Shown here in pieces: positions 1 through 8,777 of a DNA stretch of 55,511 bases. Position 1 is the first letter of the stretch. The number at the start of each line of letters is the position of its first letter. This DNA is from Candidatus Woesearchaeota archaeon (lineage in GTDB: Archaea; Nanobdellota; Nanobdellia; Woesearchaeales; JABMPP01), in NCBI GenBank assembly GCA_018303405.1, contig JAGVYD010000003.1:1-55511 (forward strand). Direction: 5' to 3'. The position numbers and the translations under genes are program-made. Under the pieces are notes generated by a model that saw nothing but the letters and a program-made list of their open reading frames with translations, was not told where the DNA came from and searched no databases.

Positions 1-889
1 CGACCCGAAAACAAGGAAGATAAGCAAATCAGATTTTCGTGACAGGGTTGTGCATCATGCTTTATGCAACATTATTGAGCCAATATTTGAAAAAACATTT
101 ATCCATGACTCTTATGCAAACAGGAAAGGCAAGGGAACTTTGAAAGCATTGCAAAGATTTGACTATTTCAAAAGAAAAGTGAGCAGGAACAACACCCTCA
201 AACGCTATATTTTAAAAGCTGACATAAAGAAATATTTTGAAAATATCGACCATAAAATTCTAATGGGGGCAATAAAGAAAAGAATAAAAGACCAAAGGAT
301 TTTGTGGCTTATAAAACAGATTCTCGCAAATCATATATTGCCGAAAGAAGGGAAAAAAGGCATGCCTCTTGGAAATTTGACCTCGCAGTTCTTTGCGAAT
401 GTCTACCTCAACGAGCTTGACTATTTTGTCAAGCATAAACTTAAGGTAAACTATTATATCCGCTATGTTGATGATTTTGTCATCTTGGGCAATAACAAAT
501 GGAACCTAGAAGCATGCAAGTCAGAGATAAATAATTTCCTCAAAGCCAGCCTAAAAATAGAACTGCATCCTGATAAGTCAAAAATCTCTTTAGTCATGCA
601 AGGCACAACATTTTTGGGATTCAAGATATTTTATTACCATAAGCTGCTGAAAAAAAGCAATATAAGGAAGTTTCGCATAAACCTGTCGCAGCTCTGTGCA
701 AAATATTACAGCAAATTGGTTAGCTACGATGCCATTTATGATTTTATTGAGGGCTGGCTGTCTTATAGCAGGTGGGCAAGCACATTCATCATGCGAAAAA
801 ATATTTTATCAATCTTCAGGGGACAATTTACAAATGAAATATCAACAAAAGAATATAACATCCAAATAAGAAAATATTGTCCCGCTTAG
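1..889 (+). CDS. Reverse transcriptase, DGR-like (5' truncated by window edge)
   Basis: RNA-directed DNA polymerase. The frame is open from base 2, so the GTG at 50 is probably internal and the true N-terminus lies outside the window. The fingers segment reads DFRDRVVHHALC...IEPIF...DSYANRKGKGT, followed by LGNLTSQ at 368-388 and the catalytic YVDD box at 464-475. The (L/I)GxxxSQ form of motif 4 is typical of diversity-generating retroelement RTs; group II intron RTs usually have QGxxxSP. The C-terminal thumb contains GWLSYSRWA, and there is no maturase or HNH endonuclease domain. Only 26 bp separate its stop from the convergent PIN-ATPase gene, so an accessory gene, template repeat and target gene, if present, must lie upstream. 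The RT call is secure; assignment to a DGR rather than a related retroelement is inference. Confidence 0.85.
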   Translation, partial: DPKTRKISKSDFRDRVVHHALCNIIEPIFEKTFIHDSYANRKGKGTLKALQRFDYFKRKVSRNNTLKRYILKADIKKYFENIDHKILMGAIKKRIKDQRILWLIKQILANHILPKEGKKGMPLGNLTSQFFANVYLNELDYFVKHKLKVNYYIRYVDDFVILGNNKWNLEACKSEINNFLKASLKIELHPDKSKISLVMQGTTFLGFKIFYYHKLLKKSNIRKFRINLSQLCAKYYSKLVSYDAIYDFIEGWLSYSRWASTFIMRKNILSIFRGQFTNEISTKEYNIQIRKYCPA

Positions 890-915
890 ATTTTTTACAT
901 ATCTTTATGACAATC

Positions 916-3747
916 CTATTTCGCAACAAGCTTTATTTTCTCCCCGAAGTTCACAGCATCAACAAGAATCCTTCCAATCTTGTTGTTCTTGTGCACCTTG
1001 ATTATGCCTGTCTTGCCGACTTTTGCCGTCAGCAGATAATCACCAGCGACAAATACATCAACATCCTTGTTAATAGCTTCATGGCCGAGCTGGAAAACAA
1101 CGCCTTTCTTCATAATTTTAACCTCGTATTCCAGGCCTTCATGCGCTTCCTGGGAATCACTTCCCCTTGGCTTGTCCATGATGTCCCTAATCTCAATTGA
1201 CAGCCCCAATTTTTCCTCAATGCCGTTGATATTCTGTCCCTGTTTGCCTATAATCCTTGCGATATCATTCTCTGCAACATAAACGGCGCACTTGTTGTCT
1301 GAAAGCATCTCCACCTTGGGGTTTGCCGTGTAATTCCTGAATTCCTGCTCAATTGATTTGGCCGCGAGCTTATGCGCTGGCTTGGCCTGCTGCTCGCCCC
1401 TGACAGGCACTACAACAGTCTCCTCGCCGTAGCTGTACAATTCATATTCAAGCTTCTGAGTCTCAAAGTCATTAACAACAACTACCGGCCTGGCAAGGTC
1501 AGCCTCTGTCATGCCTGATGGAACTTTGACTGTCATGTTCAGCGAAAGCACCTTGAACACAGCCCCGTTTTTTATGAAAATCACCGTGTCTATAACCTGC
1601 GGTATCACGCCCAGCTCAATCCTCCCGACAAACCTCTGGATGGCATCAATCGGATTTGTTGCATGGACAACCCCTGCCAATCCTATTCCGGCCAGCCTTA
1701 AGTCGGCAAACAGCTTGAAGTCATCTGTATTCCTCATCTCATCAAATATGGTATAATCGGGCCTGGACAGAAGCAAAATGTCATGAATCTCCTGGGCGTC
1801 ACCATGGCTGATGGCATACTGGGTGACATTGTCAGGCAGCACAAGGTCCCTTGGGGCCTCAACTGTCTTGACGATCTTGTCTTTTCCAGCATAAAATTCT
1901 GCAAGGGCCTGCGCAAAGGTTGAATTATGTGTAACAGTGAAATCGCCTAAACAATATAAACCATCTTTATCTAATTCAAAGCCATAATAGTCGCCATATC
2001 CGATATCTTCAACTTTTATTCCAGTCCTTAAAACATTCTTAACCTGCTCCCTTGCATGCCCTCGCTTTCTTTTTATCCTTGTCGGTATTTTTGAAATATC
2101 GCCTGATATTCTTATTCGATAATATTTTCTATTTTTCACGTATTTGTCATTGCTATATGCCGCAAAACCAACTGACCTTGCGAGGTACAGGATATCATCC
2201 TTTAATTTTTCAAATTTTGTAGCAATTTCAAAACAATTTGCATATAAATAGCCATCTGTATCTATCAGACCAGACAAAATTTCCAATCTGGTTCCATAAT
2301 CATTAATCTTATAAAGATCTGGAATATGTTTGTTCTGCATTATGTTAAGGGCCTTCATTTTATTTAGAAGAGGATTAATTACAACTCCCCCCCGATGGCC
2401 AACAGTTAAACCATAAGTTTGACACGTTGTTCCCATTTTGTATGAATGCTGTTTAAGCATCAACCCATTTTCTTGAGCATAATCATCTAAAAAACTTAGA
2501 ATTTCAATTTCAGAATTGGATATTCTTAAGCTTGCAGAAAGACCGTCCCCTAACCATATTCCTAAAAAATATGGGCTAATTGGGGTTTCTTTTTTCGGAA
2601 ATTCTATTCCAGTTCTATATCCTTTACAACGCTCTTTAATATGTGGTGGTGAATTTAAGAAATCTTTAACAGATATATTGGTAGTTTTTTCAATTTTACT
2701 CGTGCTATATTTCAAAGATAAAATATGGTTTTCATTGACTATGTAAGGGTCCCCCTTTACCGGTTTAACTCTGTACAGTTTACCGTATCCTTTTGTAGTG
2801 CTTAACACCTTCCTTGGCTTAGAGTCAGGACCCATGATTAAATCCCCCGCCCTGATATCTTCAACCATTTTTATTTGACCACGGTACATAAGGATGGGTG
2901 TACCTTTTCCATGACATTTTCCCATCCCCGGCGCGCCTGCAACCAATATCCCCTCTGCCTGCTCCTCAATCCTTTTGCTGAGCTTTTCAGACAGCTTGTA
3001 ATCCCCGAGGCCCAATTTCTTGACAGGCCTCACTGCTGTTATTTCCCAGCCATCAGAAAATGGCGGCTTCGTAATAACAATCCTGAACTTGCCAAGCTGC
3101 ACTATGGTTGAGCCTGGCCTTTCAATCTCAATGAATGCATCTTTCCTGACTCCGGCTTCCTCTATTATTTCCCTGGAAATATCCTGGACTTCCTCCCTTG
3201 CGAGGATTTTTTCCCTGACCTTGATGAATTGCCAATTCCCCGGCATTCCTTTCTTTGCAAAAGGCGGCACATTCTCCCTAAGGTGGGCGCTCATAGTGGT
3301 CTCATCGAAGAAATCCTCAAGCAGGAGTTTCTTATGCAATGCCTCAATTTTCTCATAGATAAGCCTGACACCCTTGGCTTCTGCAATCTGGGCCTGTATC
3401 TTGTCAGCTGTCATAAGCACTGCATCTTCCTCGATAGCAAGCTCCCTGATAATGTAGTCAATCTCACCCAATGATGCATACTTTATTTCAGCTGCAGAAG
3501 GCTTTTTTCCCGCGAATCTAATTTCAAAACCATCCTTGACAGAAAGCTGCTTAATCCTTTTTATCTCGTCAATGCCCAAAAAACCCAGGGCCTTGTTCAG
3601 GTTGGCCTGATGCTCAAGCTCTGCGAGCACTGCCTCATGTATAATGACTGTGTCTGCCCTGATTTTTCCGTCCCTGATCTTTGCAGACAGAAGGCCTTCA
3701 ATTATTACTGATGTGTCGGGCACAATTTTTTCATATTTTTCTTTCAT
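916..3747 (-). CDS. PIN-domain / PilT-type ATPase / KH-domain protein interrupted by an intein
   Basis: Archaeal PINc-ATPase-KH family (PINA/COG1855 type). An N-terminal PIN domain (about 1-140; PDTSVI, D97, TADK) carries the acidic nuclease residues. A secretion-type hexameric ATPase core follows, with P-loop GAPGMGK at 271-277, and after the intein a Walker B-like TIFDE and the ATNP segment. A KH domain with IIGKQGQNI and a small TRAM-like beta domain form the C-terminus. Without the 331-residue intein the host protein is 612 aa, normal for the family. Family members have been linked to helicase/nuclease work at DNA junctions; the role here is inferred. The ATG at 3747 has TGATG just upstream. 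Confidence 0.93.
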   Translation of the reverse strand: MKEKYEKIVPDTSVIIEGLLSAKIRDGKIRADTVIIHEAVLAELEHQANLNKALGFLGIDEIKRIKQLSVKDGFEIRFAGKKPSAAEIKYASLGEIDYIIRELAIEEDAVLMTADKIQAQIAEAKGVRLIYEKIEALHKKLLLEDFFDETTMSAHLRENVPPFAKKGMPGNWQFIKVREKILAREEVQDISREIIEEAGVRKDAFIEIERPGSTIVQLGKFRIVITKPPFSDGWEITAVRPVKKLGLGDYKLSEKLSKRIEEQAEGILVAGAPGMGKCHGKGTPILMYRGQIKMVEDIRAGDLIMGPDSKPRKVLSTTKGYGKLYRVKPVKGDPYIVNENHILSLKYSTSKIEKTTNISVKDFLNSPPHIKERCKGYRTGIEFPKKETPISPYFLGIWLGDGLSASLRISNSEIEILSFLDDYAQENGLMLKQHSYKMGTTCQTYGLTVGHRGGVVINPLLNKMKALNIMQNKHIPDLYKINDYGTRLEILSGLIDTDGYLYANCFEIATKFEKLKDDILYLARSVGFAAYSNDKYVKNRKYYRIRISGDISKIPTRIKRKRGHAREQVKNVLRTGIKVEDIGYGDYYGFELDKDGLYCLGDFTVTHNSTFAQALAEFYAGKDKIVKTVEAPRDLVLPDNVTQYAISHGDAQEIHDILLLSRPDYTIFDEMRNTDDFKLFADLRLAGIGLAGVVHATNPIDAIQRFVGRIELGVIPQVIDTVIFIKNGAVFKVLSLNMTVKVPSGMTEADLARPVVVVNDFETQKLEYELYSYGEETVVVPVRGEQQAKPAHKLAAKSIEQEFRNYTANPKVEMLSDNKCAVYVAENDIARIIGKQGQNINGIEEKLGLSIEIRDIMDKPRGSDSQEAHEGLEYEVKIMKKGVVFQLGHEAINKDVDVFVAGDYLLTAKVGKTGIIKVHKNNKIGRILVDAVNFGEKIKLVAK
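1924..2916 (-). other. Intein with LAGLIDADG homing endonuclease in the P-loop of the PIN-ATPase
   Basis: Protein splicing element, host residues C278 to N608 (331 aa). It begins with Cys directly after GAPGMGK, has the block B-like NENHIL, and ends VTHN before Ser609, the +1 nucleophile. The extein rejoins as GAPGMGK-STFAQ, recreating an intact Walker A motif. The two endonuclease signatures FLGIWLGDG (about 394-402) and LSGLIDTDG (491-499) are intact, so this looks like a full-length, possibly mobile intein and not a mini-intein. Splicing must happen before the ATPase can bind nucleotide. Boundaries are read directly from the conserved terminal residues. Confidence 0.95.
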
Positions 3748-3837
3748 TTTATCATCAGATTCCTTTCATATTATAATGCTTTCTAAAATCCATGCAACAT
3801 GCCTGGCTGAATAACACCCTTTTTAAAACCAAACGGA

Positions 3838-6150
3838 TCAGGCCTTCTTTGGTTGTTTTGGCTTTTTGCCCTGGTCATCCTTGCGCCTGTCACGCAATTC
3901 AGGACTTTTTTCCTCATTTTTTGATTCAGGCACCACCACCTTTTCAATTGTCCGCTGAAACGGCTTTATAAGGGAATCGCCTTTAATTTCCCCGGGCTCA
4001 ATTTCATGGGCAGGTTCCATGGCATCAAGCCCCTTTCCCTCAACTTTCTCCAGATAGTCCTCGGGAACGCCAGCCTTGTGTTTCTTTGGCCTGAAAATGA
4101 ATCCCAATGCAATTCCAAAGGCAAATGCAATCATGACCACCAATTTTATGTCAAGGGATGAGAAATTCCTGGCGAAGCTGTTCATTTTAAGCTGCAGCCT
4201 CTGCAGGAAATTCAGGTTGTCGAACTGCATGGCAAAAGTCTTGCTTCCTGTGAACTTTCTCCCAAGCTTGTCCTCATAGTCCAAGACTATTTCAAAATCA
4301 TTTTGCCCAGGATTGAGCATGCTGGACTCAAAGCTCACATAGAACTTCCTGTCCTGGCTCATGTTTGGAACCTGCCATGTCCGCTCACCCATCGGCCCGG
4401 CCATCCTGACATTGAGATTAACCGGCTCGGAAAAGGAGTCCTTGAGCAGTGTAAATTCCATGGTGTACGATTTTCCAAATTCAAGGGACTCCGGAGTGAT
4501 GATGCCTTCAGCTGAGACCATTGGAGGGTCAAGCATGGTCAGCGACAGGCCAACTGTCTTTGTGATAAACTCATTCTTTGCGACAATGTCGAGGTTCTTC
4601 GCACCCTCGCTTTCAAATTTTATTGCATACGAGACGCTGCCTTTTTCAGCTATTCCCAGATCCAGCATTTTGCAGTCGTTTTCATAGCACATGCTGACAT
4701 CCTTAAGATAGGCATTGCCTTCATTCCTGATGTCACAATCCATCTTTATGATTTCATCAAGATAGTATTCGCTCTTGTCTGTTTTGCATTCAAGCCCTAC
4801 GCTCCTGCTGTATGTTTTTTGCCGTTCCTCAATTTTCTGCGCCAGTATGCCATTGATGTATTCCAGGTCAAAGCTTTGGTCCCTGTCGGAAGAGACAAAT
4901 GTTGCAGTGCCTGTTGCATTTCTTGCACCCTGCACAATTATCCTGAAAGTGTAGATAAATGACTTGTCCAGATTGCTGTCCACTCTCATCACCCAGTAAA
5001 CTTTCTTTCGCTCCCCGGGCAAAAGGAGGACCTGCTTCTTGGAGTCCCCGACCAATTCCAGCCCACTCGACCTTGAAATTATAACTTCTGTTGGATAATA
5101 ATAGCTGTTGGGATTGTAGATTTCAGCCTCAATTAGATTATAGGAGCCAAATTTTACCCTGTCTTTCAGTGGAGCCACATCCAGGATCAGGTCTGGATTC
5201 AATCTGCTGCCCAAGGAAGCAACTTCAGTCTCGATTTTTAGCCTGTGCGTTTGAATGTCCACCAGCCAGCCGTCCCACCGGTAGTTGACAGTTGGCTCGT
5301 TTGAATCAAGGCTTTCCTTTAGCCTGATATGCCCGGCATCCACAAATCCGAACTCACCATATGTTATGTCAAAGGGAATCCACCCATACCCTGGAAAATA
5401 GACTTCTGCCCACGCATGCGGCCCAAAATCATTCAGGCTGTTCCAATTCGTGTAGGCAACGCCGCTTATATATCTTGCAGGAATTCCGAGGCTGCGAAGC
5501 ATGGCCACAAAAAGCGAGGTAAGCTCGTCGCAAACGCCCTCCTTGTTTTCAAGCACCCATGATGCCTTTTGAGAAGCCTCTGCAGTCAGGCTGTCGAGGC
5601 TGTATTCTATATTGTTCTGTATCCACTCAGCAACATTGAAGACAACAACATAAAGGTCGCTTTCCCCTTTTGCAAGCTCGCTTGCCTTTTCGATTATTTC
5701 CCTTTTTTCCGAATCAATATTCTTTTGCGGGATAACATACTTCTGCAGGTCTTCAGGCAGCTCAAGCAAAGGAAAGGAAATTTTCCTGTCAACTGGCATA
5801 AAGCCATACGTGACCTTGACCATGCTGTCCATGGCAAAGCCAACCGAGTCGGTTCCAGGAGGCTCCCAGACATAATTTATTGCAGAATCATTTATGGATG
5901 CTTCAGGATTATTGTCCAATTCCAAGACATCCTGGTTCCAGGCATCTTTTGGGAAAAATGTCTGCTCCACTCTCAGCTTGTCGATTCTCCAGTTATTGCC
6001 GAGAGGCACAATATCCATGTTTGATGAGATTGCCAGGCTTGCAGTCAGGTCGCTGGCAGTGAAAATCTCATCCTGCGCAAATACGGAGCATGATATAGTG
6101 AACAGTAAACAGACTGCTAATGGTATTATAACTGCACCTTTTTTCCCCAT
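3838..6150 (-). CDS. Secreted, membrane-anchored transglutaminase-like domain protein
   Basis: 770 aa. An N-terminal signal peptide (about 4-25) leads to an extracellular transglutaminase-like cysteine-protease fold with a readable catalytic triad: C207 in EGVCDEL, H245 in GPHAWAEV and D261 in PFDITYG. Beta-rich, Ig/CARDB-like repeats fill the middle (about 320-640), with several Cys pairs. One transmembrane helix near 668-690 is followed by a charged cytoplasmic tail ending in KKPKQPKKA. Such proteins may process or crosslink surface proteins, but the substrate is unknown. It lies 90 bp downstream of the PIN-ATPase start in the same direction, which need not mean co-transcription. Confidence 0.88.
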   Translation of the reverse strand: MGKKGAVIIPLAVCLLFTISCSVFAQDEIFTASDLTASLAISSNMDIVPLGNNWRIDKLRVEQTFFPKDAWNQDVLELDNNPEASINDSAINYVWEPPGTDSVGFAMDSMVKVTYGFMPVDRKISFPLLELPEDLQKYVIPQKNIDSEKREIIEKASELAKGESDLYVVVFNVAEWIQNNIEYSLDSLTAEASQKASWVLENKEGVCDELTSLFVAMLRSLGIPARYISGVAYTNWNSLNDFGPHAWAEVYFPGYGWIPFDITYGEFGFVDAGHIRLKESLDSNEPTVNYRWDGWLVDIQTHRLKIETEVASLGSRLNPDLILDVAPLKDRVKFGSYNLIEAEIYNPNSYYYPTEVIISRSSGLELVGDSKKQVLLLPGERKKVYWVMRVDSNLDKSFIYTFRIIVQGARNATGTATFVSSDRDQSFDLEYINGILAQKIEERQKTYSRSVGLECKTDKSEYYLDEIIKMDCDIRNEGNAYLKDVSMCYENDCKMLDLGIAEKGSVSYAIKFESEGAKNLDIVAKNEFITKTVGLSLTMLDPPMVSAEGIITPESLEFGKSYTMEFTLLKDSFSEPVNLNVRMAGPMGERTWQVPNMSQDRKFYVSFESSMLNPGQNDFEIVLDYEDKLGRKFTGSKTFAMQFDNLNFLQRLQLKMNSFARNFSSLDIKLVVMIAFAFGIALGFIFRPKKHKAGVPEDYLEKVEGKGLDAMEPAHEIEPGEIKGDSLIKPFQRTIEKVVVPESKNEEKSPELRDRRKDDQGKKPKQPKKA

Positions 6151-6230
6151 GTTGCTTTACCTGCGGCGTGCTTATTAATATTTTTCCCTTCTGCCAAATA
6201 TCCCCCTCCTTTCAAGAATAAAGCCCGCTG

Positions 6231-7073
6231 CTATGCTGAATCATAAATCCTTTTCATCAACAGGGCATCCTTCTCAATGTTTGGCGATTCGCTTATCACA
6301 ACACCCTTTATCCCAAATTCCTTCCACGCCCTGACAAGCTCTGTGTAGTTTAAATCTGATTCCTTAAGCGGGATATGGCTTTTCTCACCTTTATCGCTGT
6401 AGGCAACGCCCTGGCAATGGAAATGCACATTTTGCATGGCGCGCTTGCCAAGCTTATTTTCCATCAATGAAAGCACGTCCTCAAACTCCTTTTTTGTATT
6501 GTATTTTCCATTGCTTTGCGCATGCAAATGGCTCCAGTCTATGCACGGCAGGACATTGTCAAAATGCGCACACATATCAAGTATTTCCGACAAGTTGCCA
6601 AACTGGGCCACCCTGCCGGCAGTTTCCGGCCTAACCCAGATTTCAACGCCGCTGTTTTTCAGCTCCTCGACTATTATGCTTATTGCCTCCTTTACCTTGC
6701 TGAATACATCTTTGGGATCCTGCTTTAGGTAATATGCAGGATGGAAGCATACTGAATAGCCTCCGCACAATGATGTTATTTTTGCAGACTGGACAATCCT
6801 GGAAATAGAGGCATGCCATTTTGGCTTTTCAACGGCATTCAGATTTATGTAATAAGGCGCATGGCAGGTCAGAACAACGTTGTTTTTTTTTGCTATTTCA
6901 TTGATTTCTGGAGCCTTTTCTTTTGTGATATTTACAGAGTGCACAAATTCAAGCTCCATAGCCCCCAGGCCAAGCTCTTTCACTTTAGAAATCCCATTTG
7001 GAGTTGTCCTTGGATTAGCTGCTATCGGGATTCCGGCAGTCCCAAAAAGCAGGGAGTTTATTTTTAATTTCAT
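6231..7073 (-). CDS. nfo: Endonuclease IV-like (AP endonuclease family 2) TIM-barrel protein
   Basis: About 280 aa. The sequence matches the deoxyribonuclease IV/xylose isomerase-like TIM barrel: LLFGTAGIP at the start, LTCHAPYYINL, VCFHPAYYL, VRPETAG, CIDWSHLHA, VHFHCQG and VVISESPN. The His, Glu and Asp residues in these blocks are the expected zinc ligands of AP endonucleases, which cut DNA 5' to abasic sites during base excision repair. The ATG at 7073 starts the barrel cleanly; an in-frame TTG at 7115 would add 14 non-conserved residues. It is the last gene before glutamate dehydrogenase on the same strand, 57 bp away. Assignment to the family is good; strict Nfo function is likely, not proven. 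Confidence 0.85.
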   Translation of the reverse strand: MKLKINSLLFGTAGIPIAANPRTTPNGISKVKELGLGAMELEFVHSVNITKEKAPEINEIAKKNNVVLTCHAPYYINLNAVEKPKWHASISRIVQSAKITSLCGGYSVCFHPAYYLKQDPKDVFSKVKEAISIIVEELKNSGVEIWVRPETAGRVAQFGNLSEILDMCAHFDNVLPCIDWSHLHAQSNGKYNTKKEFEDVLSLMENKLGKRAMQNVHFHCQGVAYSDKGEKSHIPLKESDLNYTELVRAWKEFGIKGVVISESPNIEKDALLMKRIYDSA

Positions 7074-7129
7074 TTTTAACAATGCTGTCCTTGAACTGGA
7101 ATATTGAGCTGCCAACTGTCAGGGGAGAA

Positions 7130-8416
7130 TCAGTATGTCCCCCTCAGCTTTTCAGCTTCGAGCACTCGCCTTACGGCGACTATGTAAGCCGCATTCCGCA
7201 TGCTGCACTTATGGTGCTTTGACTTGTCATAGACCTCCCTGAATGCAGTTGTCATTATCCTGTCAAGGCGCCTCAGCACTGCCTCCTGCTTCCACTTGTA
7301 GTTATAGTGATTTTGCACAGTTTCAAAATAGCTCACAACCACTCCTCCAGCATTTGCCAGGATGTCCGGCACTACAACAATCCCTTTAGCGTCCAGAATT
7401 TCATCGGCTTCGGTTGTAACAGGCGCATTGGCAAGCTCCATCACAATCTTGGCTTTAATCTTGTCCGCATTTGATTTTGTAATCTGGCTGCTTAAGGCAG
7501 CGGGGATAAGAACATCACAATCCAGCTCCAAAAGCTGCTCATTTGTGACTCTTGCGCTCCCCGGAAATCCAATCACAGTGCCAATTTTTTCCTTGAAAGC
7601 GAGCAATGACTTGATGTCCAGACCATCATTGCTGAAAATGCCGCCTTTGGAATCACTGATACCAATTATTTTATGGCCCCATCCTGATAATATGCTTGCG
7701 AGGTTAGAGCCTGCATTGCCAAATCCCTGTATAACAATTTTTAGCTCCTTGTCGAGGCCCATTTCCTTGACCATCTCCTTGAAAACAGCTGCGCATCCAT
7801 AAGAAGTCGAATAGTCCCTGACTTCGCTTCCGCCCAATGGCTTCGGCTTGCCTGTTATCACACCTGGCCGATGCTCGAAATAAATTTTCTCATATTCATC
7901 CTGCATCCAGGCCATTATTTGCGGCGTAGTGTAAACATCAGGGGCGGGAATGTCAATGTTCGGGCCAATAAACCTGTGGATTCCACGTATGTAGCCCCTG
8001 CTCAGCCGCTCAAGCTCACCTATGGAAAGCTCCTTTGGATTGACAACAACGCCCCCTTTGGCGCCACCGAATGGAATATCAACGCAGGCGCATTTCAATG
8101 TCATGAGAAATGCAAGGGTCTTAACCTCCTCCAAATCAACGTCGGGGTGGAACCTGATTCCCCCTTTTGTCGGGCCGCGCGCATCATTGAACTGGACCCT
8201 GTGCGCCACAAACCTGCTGACAGTGCCCTTGTCCATGCGCACGGGTATTATAAATGTGAAGCTTCTTGTTGGCTGCTTGAGAATATCTATTTCAGCAGGC
8301 GAAAGCTCAATTATGGAGGCCACCTTGTCTAGCTGGGACATGCAGTGTATGCAGACATTCTGCATATCCTTCACCATCCTGATATTTTCGTCAATCTCTC
8401 CCTGTTTTTTCGGCAT
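7130..8416 (-). CDS. gdhA: Glutamate dehydrogenase (Glu/Leu/Phe/Val family)
   Basis: 428 aa, typical of hexameric GDH. It interconverts glutamate and 2-oxoglutarate plus ammonia using NAD(P). Conserved blocks: RVQFNDARGPTKGGIRFHP, CACVDIPFGGAKGGV (with the catalytic Lys region), PAPDVYT, and the dinucleotide-binding VIQGFGNAGSN, followed by ANAPVTTEADEIL and DILANAGGVVVSYFE. A strong GGAGGG ribosome site lies six bases before the ATG at 8416. It is divergent from the GCS2-type ligase at 8778, and the spacer holds hairpins and a TATA-like box. Cofactor preference cannot be read with confidence. Confidence 0.97.
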   Translation of the reverse strand: MPKKQGEIDENIRMVKDMQNVCIHCMSQLDKVASIIELSPAEIDILKQPTRSFTFIIPVRMDKGTVSRFVAHRVQFNDARGPTKGGIRFHPDVDLEEVKTLAFLMTLKCACVDIPFGGAKGGVVVNPKELSIGELERLSRGYIRGIHRFIGPNIDIPAPDVYTTPQIMAWMQDEYEKIYFEHRPGVITGKPKPLGGSEVRDYSTSYGCAAVFKEMVKEMGLDKELKIVIQGFGNAGSNLASILSGWGHKIIGISDSKGGIFSNDGLDIKSLLAFKEKIGTVIGFPGSARVTNEQLLELDCDVLIPAALSSQITKSNADKIKAKIVMELANAPVTTEADEILDAKGIVVVPDILANAGGVVVSYFETVQNHYNYKWKQEAVLRRLDRIMTTAFREVYDKSKHHKCSMRNAAYIVAVRRVLEAEKLRGTY

Positions 8417-8491
8417 GCCAAACCCTCCTCTTTTTTAGTGCATTTCCTTCGGTTTAAATAGGTTTACCTTAACCAATAAAAATTTGACATG

Positions 8492-8580
8492 TCAGAAATC
8501 GACTTCGCACGCTCCGAGCTTTAGCTCGGTGAAAGAATATCGATTTCTGAGCATGATGGAAATCTTCGATTTCCAGCATC
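8492..8580. repeat. Nested inverted repeats (hairpin cluster) in the gdhA-GCS2 spacer
   Basis: A perfect 11-bp inverted repeat, TCAGAAATCGA (8492-8502) and TCGATTTCTGA (8540-8550), encloses a tight hairpin CCGAGCT-TT-AGCTCGG (8514-8529). A second hairpin, TGGAAATC-TTC-GATTTCCA (8557-8575), follows directly. No open reading frame of note covers it. It could be a mobile MITE-like remnant, an RNA structure, or a terminator or regulator for the divergent genes. No second copy was found in this window. Confidence 0.75.
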
Positions 8581-8617
8581 CCTTTAGCAGGCAGTTCTTG
8601 ACATATTAAACACATTA

Positions 8618-8777
8618 GTAACATTTATATAACTTATCGGGCTAAGCATTCCAGCTTCTTTTTTTGCGTTGCACAATAATGTGGGGCATGCAGTATCCCT
8701 CGCATCTGCTTGCAAACCAAGGCAATAGTGAATAGGGGCGAGCAAATTGGCACAAGGGCCTGAATCCAAGAACAAGA
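8618..8777 (+). promoter_or_regulatory. TATA-like promoter and long leader of the GCS2-type gene
   Basis: ACATTTATATAACTTATC near 8620-8637 looks like an archaeal TATA box. Transcription would then start near 8655, leaving an untranslated leader of about 120 bases before the ATG at 8778, long for an archaeon. The leader holds no convincing reading frame, and no known riboswitch was recognised. Confidence 0.4.

Noticed and set aside
890-915. DGR template repeat after the RT
   Set aside because: The 26-bp gap is too short; any template must lie outside the window on the left.
5329-6178. Several plus-strand frames inside the transglutaminase-like gene
   Set aside because: They are shadows of a clear minus-strand gene with intact catalytic residues.
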